NCBI GenBank assembly: GCA_032027125.1
Contig: JAVSMQ010000001.1
Coordinates: 1,488,027 to 1,552,026 of the forward strand
Direction of reading: 5' to 3'
Length of the DNA: 64,000 bases
Source: JANJTB01 sp032027125
GTDB taxonomy: Bacteria > Bacteroidota > Ignavibacteria > Kapaibacteriales > UBA2268
In this document: in pieces, positions 9,941-17,788 of the stretch
How the letters are laid out: each line of letters starts with the position of its first letter
Numbering within the stretch: position 1 is the stretch's first letter
The notes under the pieces: generated by a model
Seen by the model: the letters and a program-made list of their open reading frames with translations, nothing else
The model's database searches: none
Told to the model about the DNA's origin: nothing
Translations under genes and position numbers: made by a program

Positions 9941-10684
9941 CTAATTTGCAACTGCCAATACGGCTGCACCAACTTTTTCGGCACCTGCGGATTTAAGAAC
10001 CGCTGCTGCTGAATTTATTGTTGAACCGGTTGTCAAAACGTCATCAATCAAAAGTACGGTTTTATTCCGAATGTCGGCACCCTGAACTATAGAAAAAACA
10101 TTCTCCATATTTTTATATCTTTGAGATTTATTCAATAATGTCTGGGTAACTGTATATTTATGACGGAATATCATACTATCGCCGAATTTCATACCTGTTA
10201 TATCCGAAAGTTTGCGGGCTATCAAATCTGACTGATTAAATCCGCGTTCTCTTCTTTTTGCTGTATGAATCGGAATCGGTACAACATAATCATAATGCAG
10301 CATTGATTCGACCTCAAGCCTTCGGGCAAGAAGATTCCCGAATTCAGATGCGGTAGATTTGAACTTCTGATATTTCAATGCATGTATTATTTCAAGATAG
10401 CCTGATTTTTCCTTCAAATTCATTAGTGCTGCTGCTTCTGAAACTGCTGACCTGCCTTCAGGAAAATTAGAATGGAACCGGTTTAGAATTATATGTTTGT
10501 TATCAGCAAACGGAATATTATCAAAACACTTATCGCAAATAAATTTACTGTATCTTCCATCGTAACTTATATACGAATTGCAAACCAGACAATGTCTTGG
10601 AGCAATAAAATCACTGAAAGAATTTTTCAGATTTTTAAAACTAAAAATATTTCGGAAATCACTGTTTGACAATAAATGATTCAA
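9941..10684 (-). CDS. comF: ComF family phosphoribosyltransferase-like protein
   Basis: 247 residues from a TTG start at 10684 that has a GAAAGGAAA Shine-Dalgarno 8 bp upstream; no in-frame ATG exists until deep in the protein. The N-terminal zinc-binding double zinc-knuckle has Cys32, Cys35, Cys50 and Cys53. The family stretch PIPIHTAKRRERGFNQS and the PRPP-binding loop VLLIDDVLTTGSTI follow. In naturally transformable bacteria ComF is a cytoplasmic protein needed for DNA uptake; in many others its role is unclear. The first 26 bases lie inside the end of the upstream membrane-protein gene, implying coupled translation. Confidence 0.92.
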   Translation of the reverse strand: MNHLLSNSDFRNIFSFKNLKNSFSDFIAPRHCLVCNSYISYDGRYSKFICDKCFDNIPFADNKHIILNRFHSNFPEGRSAVSEAAALMNLKEKSGYLEIIHALKYQKFKSTASEFGNLLARRLEVESMLHYDYVVPIPIHTAKRRERGFNQSDLIARKLSDITGMKFGDSMIFRHKYTVTQTLLNKSQRYKNMENVFSIVQGADIRNKTVLLIDDVLTTGSTINSAAAVLKSAGAEKVGAAVLAVAN

Positions 10685-11111
10685 GTGTAAATTTCCTTTC
10701 AGGGAATAAATATATCAGTAATGAAAGCAGTAACAGTCCTGTATTTTCCAAAAGTTTCGGAAGTCCGACCTTCTGAGGTGTAGTGCTGGAACATCCGCAA
10801 TTAATATCAAGTCCCATTGCTATAGCCCAAATTATGGCTATAATAAATACCAGCATCATACCTCCGGTAATCACCGAGCCGGATTTCAGCCTGATACCGA
10901 ATACAAGTAAAAATCCGGCAGCTACTTCAATCCACGGCAGTGTTATGGCTAATATGTTTAATGAAAACTGAGGCATAAGAGCATAATTGGCAATCTCACC
11001 TGCAAATTTGTCTGCATTTGCAATTTTACCAATTCCATACGAGATAAAAATATATCCTACAATCAATCTTACAATCAAAATCAAAATTGGATTGCCCAGT
11101 ATTTTCTTCAT
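10659..11111 (-). CDS. MauE/DoxX-type redox-associated membrane protein
   Basis: 150 residues with four transmembrane segments (about 7-25, 45-65, 72-95 and 115-135). ARLIVGYIF-type N-terminus (IVRLIVGYIFISYGIGKI) is characteristic of DoxX/MauE proteins. A conserved Cys pair in DINCGCSS near residue 105 is typical of the MauE-like group that handles disulfides or quinones in the inner membrane. Start ATG at 11111 has GGAGATTTTGA upstream. It overlaps comF by 26 bp and appears to be the first gene of a three-gene unit (this gene, comF, isochorismatase-like hydrolase). Confidence 0.85.
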   Translation of the reverse strand: MKKILGNPILILIVRLIVGYIFISYGIGKIANADKFAGEIANYALMPQFSLNILAITLPWIEVAAGFLLVFGIRLKSGSVITGGMMLVFIIAIIWAIAMGLDINCGCSSTTPQKVGLPKLLENTGLLLLSLLIYLFPERKFTLESFIVKQ

Positions 11112-11260
11112 TCAAAATCTCCGATTAATACTCTGTACTGATTAAAAACGAATTCGACGAACAATATTTTATGGTAATTCAAAAATACAGCTATTGGAAC
11201 TACTCACCCGGTTTAATAATGACTATGAATTCTTTTAAATATCTTTAGCCCGAACATTCA

Positions 11261-11328
11261 AAATCCCCCTAACCCCCTTAAAAAGGGGGAAACTGAATTC
11301 CCCCTTTTTAAGGGGGTTAGGGGGATTT
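11261..11328. repeat. Perfect 30-bp inverted repeat with 8-nt loop
   Basis: Arms 11261-11290 and 11299-11328 are exact reverse complements, separated by AACTGAAT. Each arm is itself C- and G-run rich (CCCCCT, CCCCC, GGGGG). It lies in the otherwise empty 447-bp gap 11112-11558 between the divergent membrane-protein and accA genes, about 150 bp from the former start and 230 bp from the latter. The form is that of a dispersed palindromic repeat rather than a terminator: there is no gene end nearby and no T-run after it. I see nothing else in this gap. Confidence 0.85.
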
Positions 11329-11558
11329 CTTGATTTTTTATTGTTAAAAGTAAACATTATACTTAAAATTAAGCTATTTTAGATTAAATATATACGTTGT
11401 ATTAAATTCTCAACAACAGGCTGAGTAGTTACATAAATTCTTAATATCATAAAATCAAAAATATGTTTTGTCTGTTACGTTATATAATGAGTTAAAATAT
11501 CTTTTTAAAATTTATTTTTATTATTGAATCAATTAAGACATAAAATTATAAGATTAAA

Positions 11559-12518
11559 ATGGCAAACAAAGTAATATTCGAATTTGAGAAACCTATTATT
11601 GAACTTGAGCAAAAGGTTGCCGAAATGCGGCAGATTGGTCAGCAGATTGATATTTCCAAAGAAACTAATGACTTAGAGGGTAAAATCGAAGAATTAAGAA
11701 AGGAAATCTATAAGAATCTGACCAGATGGCAGAGAGTTCAGATTGCACGCCATCCGGACAGACCCTCATCGCTTGATTATATCAATGCGTGTTTTGAGAA
11801 TTTTACAGAGCTGCACGGTGACAGAAAATTCCGTGATGACCCGGCAATTGTCGGTGGTTTTGCCACTTTTAACAATCAATCGGTTATGCTCATCGGGCAT
11901 CAAAAAGGTACGGATACAAAATCAAATGTTTATCGTAATTTCGGTATGCCCAATCCCGATGGATACCGAAAAGCCGCACGTTTATTCAAAATAGCTGAAA
12001 AATTCGGAAAGCCTGTCATTACATTCCTTGATACGCCCGGAGCATATCCGGGAATTGACGCAGAAGAACGCGGGCAGGCAGAAGCAATTGCATCAAATCT
12101 GCGTTTAATGAGTCAGTTGAAAGTACCGGTTATTGTAATCGTGCTTGGTGAAGGTGCCTCGGGCGGTGCTATCGGCATAGGTGTCGGGGACAGAATCTTA
12201 ATGCTTGAAAATTCATGGTATTCGGTAATCTCACCTGAATCATGTTCATCAATACTTTGGAGAAGCTGGGATTTCAAAGAACAGGCTGCAGAAGCTCTCC
12301 AGCTTACAGCACAAGACCTAAAGAGACTATCCGTGATTGACGAAATTATCCCTGAGCCGCTCGGAGGTGTACATAAAAATCCCCAGGAGATGTATAAGAC
12401 TATGTCCGATGTTATAGCTAAAGAATTAAAGAATTTCAAAAAATTTAATCCTGAAAAACTTATTCAGAAAAGAAGAGAAAAGTTTTATGCTATGGGTGTT
12501 TGGGAAGAAACAAAATAG
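11559..12518 (+). CDS. accA: Acetyl-CoA carboxylase carboxyltransferase subunit alpha
   Basis: 319 residues, the normal AccA length. The N-terminal helical region (FEFEKPIIELEQKVAEMR) and the core (ARHPDRPSSLDYI, ELHGDRKFRDDPAIVGG, GHQKGTDTKSN) are diagnostic. The oxyanion-stabilising crotonase-fold loops appear as TPGAYPGIDAEERGQAEAI and GEGASGGAIGIGVGD. The protein pairs with AccD to carry CO2 from biotin to acetyl-CoA, the first committed step of fatty acid synthesis, in the cytoplasm. accD is not in the window. The gene is monocistronic. Confidence 0.97.
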   Translation: MANKVIFEFEKPIIELEQKVAEMRQIGQQIDISKETNDLEGKIEELRKEIYKNLTRWQRVQIARHPDRPSSLDYINACFENFTELHGDRKFRDDPAIVGGFATFNNQSVMLIGHQKGTDTKSNVYRNFGMPNPDGYRKAARLFKIAEKFGKPVITFLDTPGAYPGIDAEERGQAEAIASNLRLMSQLKVPVIVIVLGEGASGGAIGIGVGDRILMLENSWYSVISPESCSSILWRSWDFKEQAAEALQLTAQDLKRLSVIDEIIPEPLGGVHKNPQEMYKTMSDVIAKELKNFKKFNPEKLIQKRREKFYAMGVWEETK

Positions 12519-12654
12519 TTCCTGAATGAGTTTATCTGATTAGTATGCGGTTTACAACAATTATTTACGAAAAGAATAGGCAAATTTCAAAGTGATAAAT
12601 GAAATTTACCTGAAAACCATATACCAAAACAATTATTGGAAATATCTTGTATTT

Positions 12655-12687
12655 AATCTTCCGAAGTTTGGCAAACTTCGGAAGATT
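12655..12687. repeat. 33-bp palindromic repeat, CTTCCGAAGTTT family
   Basis: Arms of 16 bp (12655-12670 and 12672-12687) are perfect reverse complements around one G. It matches two further copies at 15501-15533 and 15625-15657 apart from the outer and central bases. It sits between the convergent accA and beta-propeller genes, so it could also act as a bidirectional terminator. Confidence 0.8.
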
Positions 12688-12718
12688 TGTCATTCTTATA
12701 ATTCGAATCACAAAAGAC

Positions 12719-13915
12719 TTATCTCATTATCACAAAACTCTTTGTTACTTTTTTCAAACCGGATTTCAAAATACAGTAATAAATTCCAGATGGAAATTCT
12801 TGAGTTGAAAAGTTGATTGTATTTCTACCTGATAATTCATTTTCATCAAATCGTTTCATTTCAATACCAAGTGAATTAATAATTGAAATATTCAAAGTAG
12901 ATAATTCCGGTTTTGAAAATGAAAGAGTTAGAATATCTGAAACAGGATTTGGTGAAACACTTATATCTAAATCAACACTCCTGATATTTCTAATATCAGT
13001 TATACCAATATCACTAAGTTTTGCCTTGAAAAGTCCATTACCGTTTGTGCCGACAAAAATATAATCCTCAGTAACAGCCAATACAATTATCGAAAATGTT
13101 GTCCCGGAATTTACTTGAGTCCAGGTTTTACAACTATCTTTCGATAGAAATATTTCTAATGAGGTTGCAGCAAAAATATTAGTTCCGCTAATTGCAAACG
13201 AAATTATAGGTCCGGTAAACAATTCCGGATTATTCTCTATCCAATTTATTCCATTATCTTGCGAAAGGAATAAACCTTCACCTGTACCTGCAAAAATAGT
13301 ATTACCATTTATAAATATGGACTGTACCATATTACTTGGAGACCCAATATTTAATGGACTCCAGGAAATACCATTATTTTTTGAGACAAACCCATTTTTC
13401 CTGGTACCTGCAAAAATATCATTCCCGCTAATTGCAAGGCAATAAATATTTATATCAGTTAAACCATCATTTTTCTTAAACCAGGAATTACCGTAATCGT
13501 TTGAAACAAAAATTCCACCTCTTGTACCTGCAAAAATATTTGTCCCATTAATTGCAATTGCTCGTACAATAGTATCTGTCAAACCTGAATTATTTTTTGT
13601 CCATGAGTTACCATAATCTGTGGATTTAAATACTGAACCATTACCTTGAATGCCAACAAAAATACTATTACCATCAGTTGCTATTGCTCTTACAAAAGCA
13701 TCAGATAGACCCGAATTTTTCTCCACCCAGCTATTTCCATCATCTGATGATAGAAATATACCTTTAAAACCACCTGCAAATATGTTTGAATCATTTACTA
13801 AGAAGGCAGATGTCTGTGAAGATTTCAATCCTTCATTACATGATTCCCATTGCGAAAAAGCAGCATTTGATAAAACTATTATCAAAATAAAAACTATTTT
13901 AGAAACTTTCATCAT
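12719..13915 (-). CDS. Secreted beta-propeller (BNR/Ycf48-like) protein with T9SS sorting domain
   Basis: Start placed at 13915 (MMKVSK; the second ATG at 13912 is equally possible), behind TTAGGGTG. Residues about 3-21 form a signal peptide. The body is seven or so repeats of about 40 residues of the form IFAGT..GIFLS.DNGNSW, each containing an Asp-box-like DxGxSW, as in sialidase/BNR and Ycf48-like propellers. The last 80 residues (ISVSPNPVSDILTLSF to FVIMR) are a T9SS type A sorting domain. Probably exported across the outer membrane. Such proteins often bind ligands, but no catalytic residues can be identified. A longer relative lies at 61570-63693. Confidence 0.88.
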   Translation of the reverse strand: MMKVSKIVFILIIVLSNAAFSQWESCNEGLKSSQTSAFLVNDSNIFAGGFKGIFLSSDDGNSWVEKNSGLSDAFVRAIATDGNSIFVGIQGNGSVFKSTDYGNSWTKNNSGLTDTIVRAIAINGTNIFAGTRGGIFVSNDYGNSWFKKNDGLTDINIYCLAISGNDIFAGTRKNGFVSKNNGISWSPLNIGSPSNMVQSIFINGNTIFAGTGEGLFLSQDNGINWIENNPELFTGPIISFAISGTNIFAATSLEIFLSKDSCKTWTQVNSGTTFSIIVLAVTEDYIFVGTNGNGLFKAKLSDIGITDIRNIRSVDLDISVSPNPVSDILTLSFSKPELSTLNISIINSLGIEMKRFDENELSGRNTINFSTQEFPSGIYYCILKSGLKKVTKSFVIMR

Positions 13916-13949
13916 AAAACACCCTAAGAATATATTTTTAAAAATTAAA

Positions 13950-14066
13950 TTACTCTCTCTCCAACTCACCATTTACTTTGATTTTTATTATTTCGATTGC
14001 TTCCAAGCCTTCACTGTCCATTTTCCGCATTACTTCGAGACAGTCACCCAAGATTAATTGATTCAT
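13950..14066 (-). pseudogene. 38-codon remnant resembling the start of a DNA methyltransferase (copy 1)
   Basis: The frame begins MNQLILGDCLEVMRKMDS, as in many N6-adenine DNA methyltransferases (the ILGDCLEVM start), then jumps directly to EGLEAIEIIKIKVNGELERE and stops. The catalytic region (DPPY and SAM loop) is absent, so this reads as an internally deleted methylase, not a working enzyme. A second copy lies at 14677-14802. Both are preceded by the same promoter-like repeat and follow an ORF6N gene. The methylase identity rests on the first 12 residues only. Confidence 0.5.
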
Positions 14067-14070
14067 AATT

Positions 14071-14107
14071 TTTTCTGACAGATTGTAATTTCATTTTTAC
14101 AAATATA
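14071..14107 (-). promoter_or_regulatory. Repeated promoter-like segment with TATATTTG box (copy 1)
   Basis: On the minus strand the segment reads TATATTTG (14107-14100), then GTAAAAATGAA and a CTGTCAGAAAA tail. TATATTTG matches the Bacteroidota -7 box TAnnTTTG. Nearly identical segments occur at 14807-14843 and 15401-15437. This copy lies immediately upstream of the first methylase remnant. Confidence 0.55.
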
Positions 14108-14133
14108 TGGTTTTTAAATAACAATCAATTAAA

Positions 14134-14631
14134 CTATTTATCTAAAAAGCCGATTTTTTTCTTTGGTTTGGATTCCTGAATCAGAAGACTTTTAACCAAA
14201 TCCTTTAAAGAATCAAAACGGGTTTCAAGATTTCCTATTCTATCGAAAATCTCTTTGTTTAAACTTGCAAACTGTCTTAAATGAACAAATGTTCTCATAA
14301 TTGAAATATTCACATTTATAGCTTTTTCGTTTTTTAAAACTGAAGATAACATTGCAACACCCATTTCTGTAAATGCAAATGGTAAAGCAGGAGAAAATTT
14401 ACGGTTTAAGAGCATATCACAATTTGTGATAAGCTCATTCCATTCTTTTTGAGTGAGTTCAAACATAAAGTCTTCAGGAAATCTTTTAATATTTCTCCGG
14501 ACTGCTTGTTTTAAAATTCGTGTTTCTGTTTCGTAAAGAATAGCTAAATCAAAGTCCAGTATTACTCTTTCATTTCGGATATAAAAAATACGGCTAATCA
14601 AATTTGTTTCATTTAATAAAATTTCTGTCAT
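14134..14631 (-). CDS. ORF6N domain-containing protein (copy 1)
   Basis: 165 residues. Residues about 8-95 match the ORF6N DNA-binding domain: SRIFYIRNERVILDFDLAILYETETRILKQAVRRN, then RFPEDFMFELT and AFTEMGVAMLSSVL. The C-terminal part is a predicted coiled helix ending KPKKKIGFLDK. ORF6N domains came from phage-type regulators and are scattered in Bacteroidota mobile islands; the biological role is unknown. It shares ends and layout with the neighbour at 14870-15397 (that protein ends KKKIGFLNE), so the pair arose by duplication followed by divergence. Confidence 0.88.
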   Translation of the reverse strand: MTEILLNETNLISRIFYIRNERVILDFDLAILYETETRILKQAVRRNIKRFPEDFMFELTQKEWNELITNCDMLLNRKFSPALPFAFTEMGVAMLSSVLKNEKAINVNISIMRTFVHLRQFASLNKEIFDRIGNLETRFDSLKDLVKSLLIQESKPKKKIGFLDK

Positions 14632-14676
14632 TTTTGTGATTCCATTTATATTTTAGAAATTTATTTCAAATCTCAA

Positions 14677-14802
14677 CTACCCTCTCTCAACCGCACCATT
14701 AACTTTAATCTTAATTATTTCGATTGCTTCCAGTCCTTCAGGAGTAAAGACGTCCATTTTTCGAATTACTTCGAGGCAGTCACCCAAGATTTATTGATTC
14801 AT
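14677..14802 (-). pseudogene. Methylase-like remnant, copy 2, with in-frame stop
   Basis: Aligned to the remnant at 13950-14066, this copy reads MNQ, stop (TAA), then ILGDCLEVIRKMDVFTPEGLEAI and onward to NGAVERG and a stop. The stop at codon 4 and the missing catalytic core show it is dead. It keeps four residues (VFTP) that copy 1 has lost, so copy 2 is closer to the ancestor in that region. It lies between the two ORF6N genes. Confidence 0.5.
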
Positions 14803-14806
14803 ATTT

Positions 14807-14843
14807 TTTTCTGACAGATTGACAATTCATTTTTACAAATATA
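14807..14843 (-). promoter_or_regulatory. Repeated promoter-like segment with TATATTTG box (copy 2)
   Basis: Same sequence as 14071-14107 with one or two changes; the minus-strand TATATTTG box is at 14843-14836. It precedes the second methylase remnant. Sequence identity with copy 1 continues on the far side through the tail of the ORF6N gene. Confidence 0.55.
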
Positions 14844-14869
14844 TGGTTTTTAAATAACAATCAATTTAA

Positions 14870-15397
14870 CTATTCATTTAAAAAGCCGATTTTTTTCTTT
14901 GGTATTGTTTCCTGTATCAATACTTTTTTTAATGTATCAAAAACAACATTGAACATCTTATCGTGTTCATCAAGTTTCTTTTCAGTTTTGGATTCAAACT
15001 TCTCAAGTTTTTGTGCAATTTCTTTACTCAATGTAACAAATTCATACAAACGTACAAATGCCTGAACAACTAATATGCTTGCGTCTATTGCTCTTTGACT
15101 GTTGAGGACTGTAGCAAGCATTATTGTACCATGTTCAGTAAATGCAAAAGGTAATGTGCGGCGTCCGCCCCAACTTGAGGTGCCATTTTGGAACTTCAAG
15201 TTATCCCATTCTTCATTTGATAACTGAAACATAAAATCATTCGGAAATCGTTTTTGATTTCGTTTCACAGCACGGTTCAGCATTTTTGTTTCAACGTTAT
15301 AAATTTCTGCAAGGTCACTATCCAACATTACCCTCTTTCCACGAAGAACAAAGATTTTTGAAGCAATATTTTCTTCTTTTAGTAAATCATTTTCCAT
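14870..15397 (-). CDS. ORF6N domain-containing protein (copy 2)
   Basis: Start taken at 15397 (MENDLLKEEN), aligned with the start of the sister gene; an upstream ATG at 15424 lies inside the repeated promoter segment and is less likely. 175 residues. ORF6N domain at about 10-100 (ASKIFVLRGKRVMLDSDLAEIYNVETKMLNRAVKRN, RFPNDFMFQLS, LPFAFTEHGTIMLATVLNS). A Lys/Glu-rich coiled segment follows and the tail is KKKIGFLNE. Probable DNA-binding protein of mobile-element origin. No phage or conjugation genes are adjacent. Confidence 0.88.
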   Translation of the reverse strand: MENDLLKEENIASKIFVLRGKRVMLDSDLAEIYNVETKMLNRAVKRNQKRFPNDFMFQLSNEEWDNLKFQNGTSSWGGRRTLPFAFTEHGTIMLATVLNSQRAIDASILVVQAFVRLYEFVTLSKEIAQKLEKFESKTEKKLDEHDKMFNVVFDTLKKVLIQETIPKKKIGFLNE

Positions 15398-15400
15398 TAT

Positions 15401-15437
15401 TTTTCTGACAGATTGACAATTCATTTTTACAAATATA
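15401..15437 (-). promoter_or_regulatory. Repeated promoter-like segment with TATATTTG box (copy 3)
   Basis: Third copy of the segment, directly upstream of the ORF6N gene start at 15397. The minus-strand TATATTTG at 15437-15430 is a good TAnnTTTG box, giving an expected transcription start about 25-30 bp before the ATG. A clear -33 TTTG partner is not visible. Confidence 0.55.
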
Positions 15438-15500
15438 GTTATATTTTGTAAAGTAATAAAGCAATTGTGCGGATTTATATTTTTCTGCGGGTAGGTACAA

Positions 15501-15533
15501 AACCTTCCGAAGTTTTGAAAACTTCGGAAGGTT
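15501..15533. repeat. 33-bp palindromic repeat, CTTCCGAAGTTT family
   Basis: Perfect 16-bp arms around a central G. Identical to the copy at 15625-15657 and related to 12655-12687. It lies in the 300-bp gap 15425-15725, which holds no gene. Between the two copies the phrase TGTGGTTTCCG occurs twice, so the segment 15534-15624 also has internal duplication. Confidence 0.85.
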
Positions 15534-15624
15534 GAAAAGGATGTGGTTTCCGGTGGGCTGTGCTTTTGTTATAAATATTTATCACCTTCCGGAGAAAGGT
15601 ATTGTGGTTTCCGTCAAAAGAACA

Positions 15625-15657
15625 AACCTTCCGAAGTTTTGAAAACTTCGGAAGGTT
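15625..15657. repeat. 33-bp palindromic repeat, CTTCCGAAGTTT family
   Basis: Same 33-bp palindrome as 15501-15533, 91 bp away in the same gap. A degenerate fragment (AACCTTCCGGAAGCACA) is found at 63721, next to an ambiguous base. Confidence 0.85.
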
Positions 15658-15725
15658 AAATGGTTTGTTCCGGCTGAATAGCTTCCAATAATATTAATTA
15701 TCTATCTTTTTGTCAATCTTCTCTA

Positions 15726-16202
15726 TTACTTTTCAACTACCTCAATATCATCACCTTCCATTTTAATTATCATATTGCGGTAAACATCGGGAATACGTGT
15801 GGGTTTGTAATCAATATTGCTCATATAGACAAGAGTAACGCTTGCTTTTGCAGCTATTTTGCCATCTGAATTACGAATGATATTATCCATTATCAGTGAC
15901 GAGTTTTTGATAATTCTTGTTCTTGTTAATATTTCGTATCTGTCGGTAAAATAAAGTGGATTGAAATAATCCAATTCGTGATGAACTGTCATTATGGGGT
16001 TTTCGGTTGTATATGTACGGCGGTTTAACGGAAATCCTACACTTTCGAAATATCTTGTTCTTGCCCATTCAAGAAAATAAAAATATTGAATATTATGAAC
16101 AACACCGAATGAATCAACCTCGTGAAATTTTACCTGGTCGCCTGTCACAAATTTAAATTTTGGAATTTCGCTTCTGACATCTTCTTCTGTCAGTCTTTTC
16201 AT
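15726..16202 (-). CDS. Acyl-CoA thioesterase, hotdog fold (4HBT)
   Basis: 158 residues. The hotdog-fold signature VHNIQYFYFLEWARTRYFESVGF (residues about 35-57) matches the YbgC/FadM-type 4HBT family, where the Asp usually found in the (V/D)xxGHVNNxxY region is replaced here by Val-His-Asn. Family members hydrolyse acyl-CoA thioesters in the cytoplasm. Start ATG at 16202 has GGAGAATAATA upstream and overlaps the stop region of the threonine aldolase gene (2-bp gap), so the two are coupled. Confidence 0.85.
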   Translation of the reverse strand: MKRLTEEDVRSEIPKFKFVTGDQVKFHEVDSFGVVHNIQYFYFLEWARTRYFESVGFPLNRRTYTTENPIMTVHHELDYFNPLYFTDRYEILTRTRIIKNSSLIMDNIIRNSDGKIAAKASVTLVYMSNIDYKPTRIPDVYRNMIIKMEGDDIEVVEK

Positions 16203-16204
16203 TA

Positions 16205-17242
16205 TTATTCTCCAAGAAAATGTTTTTTTGTTTCGTAAATAATATCAATTGCGTTATCTGTCATTACTTCACTTATTTGAATATGAAATACTGTCCGGAT
16301 TCTGTTGTCACCGATTGCAGACAAAAGCAGTCCACGTTCAAGGCATTCATTTACAAATTCATCATCTTTGATTGCACTATCCAAAGTAAATACTGCCATA
16401 TTGGTCTGAACCGATTCAAGATTGCATTCCAAACCTTCCATTTCGGCAATAGCACGTGCAAAACGCTTTGCATTTTTGTGGTCATCGGATATAAGCTTCA
16501 GATTGTTCTCAATCGCATAAATTCCTGCTGCTGCTAATATTCCGGCTTGCCTCATTCCACCGCCGAGAATTTTCCGCCATTTGAGTGCTTTTTTAATTTT
16601 TTCATTATCGGAAATCATTAGCGAACCGACCGGCGCCCCTAATCCCTTTGACAAACAAACAGAAATGGTATCAAAATATTTGCCGTATTCATCAAGCGAT
16701 ATTCCGTCAGCTATATGTGCATTCCATATACGGGCTCCGTCGAGATGCATCATCAGCCCGTACTCATCTGCCATTGCTCTCAACTGCTTAATATAATCAA
16801 TTGAAATTACTGTACCGCCGTGTCTGTTGTGTGTATTTTCGACAAAAATCGCTTTTGTTTTCGGGAAATAGTAAATATCCGGTCTGATTGCTTTCTTGAT
16901 TTTATCAATAGACATCTCCCCTGTTTCAGAGGGAATAGTAAAAAACTGAACATTAGAAATAACCGCAGGTGCTGCTGTTTCGTAATAGAAAACATGAGCA
17001 TTTGATTCGATTATCACTTCATCGCCCGGTTCAGTCAGTACTTTCAGCGAAATCTGATTGCTCATAGTACCGGACGGCACATAAAGAGCAGATTCTTTCC
17101 CAAACATTTCCGCAACTTTTTCCTGAAGCGAGTTGACTGTAGGGTCTTCACCGTAAACATCATCGCCAACCGCGGCGTACATCATATAGCGTCTCATCTC
17201 ATCACTTGGGACGGTTACCGTATCACTTCTTAAATCAATCAT
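16205..17242 (-). CDS. ltaE: Low-specificity L-threonine aldolase
   Basis: 345 residues, PLP fold-type I. The start MIDLRSDTVTVPSDEMR and VGDDVYGEDPTVNSLQ are strong family markers. The PLP lysine is Lys199 (SVCLSKGLGAPVGS), and the PLP-binding Asp is in HLDGARIWNAH near 167-176. The enzyme splits threonine or allo-threonine to glycine and acetaldehyde. The window also carries kbl (glycine C-acetyltransferase), the other route between threonine and glycine. It is transcribed with the thioesterase and probably with two upstream genes. Confidence 0.94.
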   Translation of the reverse strand: MIDLRSDTVTVPSDEMRRYMMYAAVGDDVYGEDPTVNSLQEKVAEMFGKESALYVPSGTMSNQISLKVLTEPGDEVIIESNAHVFYYETAAPAVISNVQFFTIPSETGEMSIDKIKKAIRPDIYYFPKTKAIFVENTHNRHGGTVISIDYIKQLRAMADEYGLMMHLDGARIWNAHIADGISLDEYGKYFDTISVCLSKGLGAPVGSLMISDNEKIKKALKWRKILGGGMRQAGILAAAGIYAIENNLKLISDDHKNAKRFARAIAEMEGLECNLESVQTNMAVFTLDSAIKDDEFVNECLERGLLLSAIGDNRIRTVFHIQISEVMTDNAIDIIYETKKHFLGE

Positions 17243-17252
17243 AATAATTCTT

Positions 17253-17771
17253 CTAATTTTTAATAATATCGTATGCTTTATAACCGGGCTTAGGAACGAT
17301 AATCATAGACTTAAATATAGAATCCCTTGCCATTTGTGTAAATGACGGGTCGTTATGTCCTATATACTGCCATCCGTTTGGTACAAAAAGAATTTTATTA
17401 ACAATCTCAGGTCTTTTGGGAAATCTCTTCTTTAAAGACAATGCGAGTGTTGAATCAACTTTGGCAGCATTCTTTGTGTCATAAAAATATACAGTTAGAA
17501 TAGCCGGTTGTGTCTTGTCCGGCATTGCAAGTAAATCCATAGAATTTTTTATTTCATTTGCCCAGTTCATCAGGTTATTTTTGTCATTTGAATTTGTTTC
17601 AACAAATAAAAATACATATTTCCCCTGAGCAGTGCTGTCGGTATAGATATCAGCTATTTCATAATTCGGTTTGGAAAAGTTTAAATACAATACAACCAGC
17701 AGCACACCAACACCCAAACCACCAATAATGTATGCTTTCAAACCGGACTTTTTCTCTTTAATATCATCCAT
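17253..17771 (-). CDS. Membrane-anchored protein of unknown function
   Basis: 172 residues. A single transmembrane segment at about 12-28 (AYIIGGLGVGVLLVVLYL) follows a short charged cytoplasmic N-terminus; the remaining 140 residues face the periplasm. The soluble part has alternating strands and helices (YVFLFVETNSN, AILTVYFYDT, IVNKILFVPNGWQ) but no motif I recognise. No cysteines are available for a redox role. It sits between the polyprenol-kinase-like gene and ltaE with gaps of 10-17 bp, so it belongs to the same operon. Confidence 0.7.
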   Translation of the reverse strand: MDDIKEKKSGLKAYIIGGLGVGVLLVVLYLNFSKPNYEIADIYTDSTAQGKYVFLFVETNSNDKNNLMNWANEIKNSMDLLAMPDKTQPAILTVYFYDTKNAAKVDSTLALSLKKRFPKRPEIVNKILFVPNGWQYIGHNDPSFTQMARDSIFKSMIIVPKPGYKAYDIIKN

Positions 17772-17788
17772 GATTTTTCTCTAAATAT

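Noticed and set aside
12655..15657. CTTCCGAAG palindromes as insertion-sequence ends
   Set aside because: No transposase or target duplication; each is a self-contained 33-bp palindrome.
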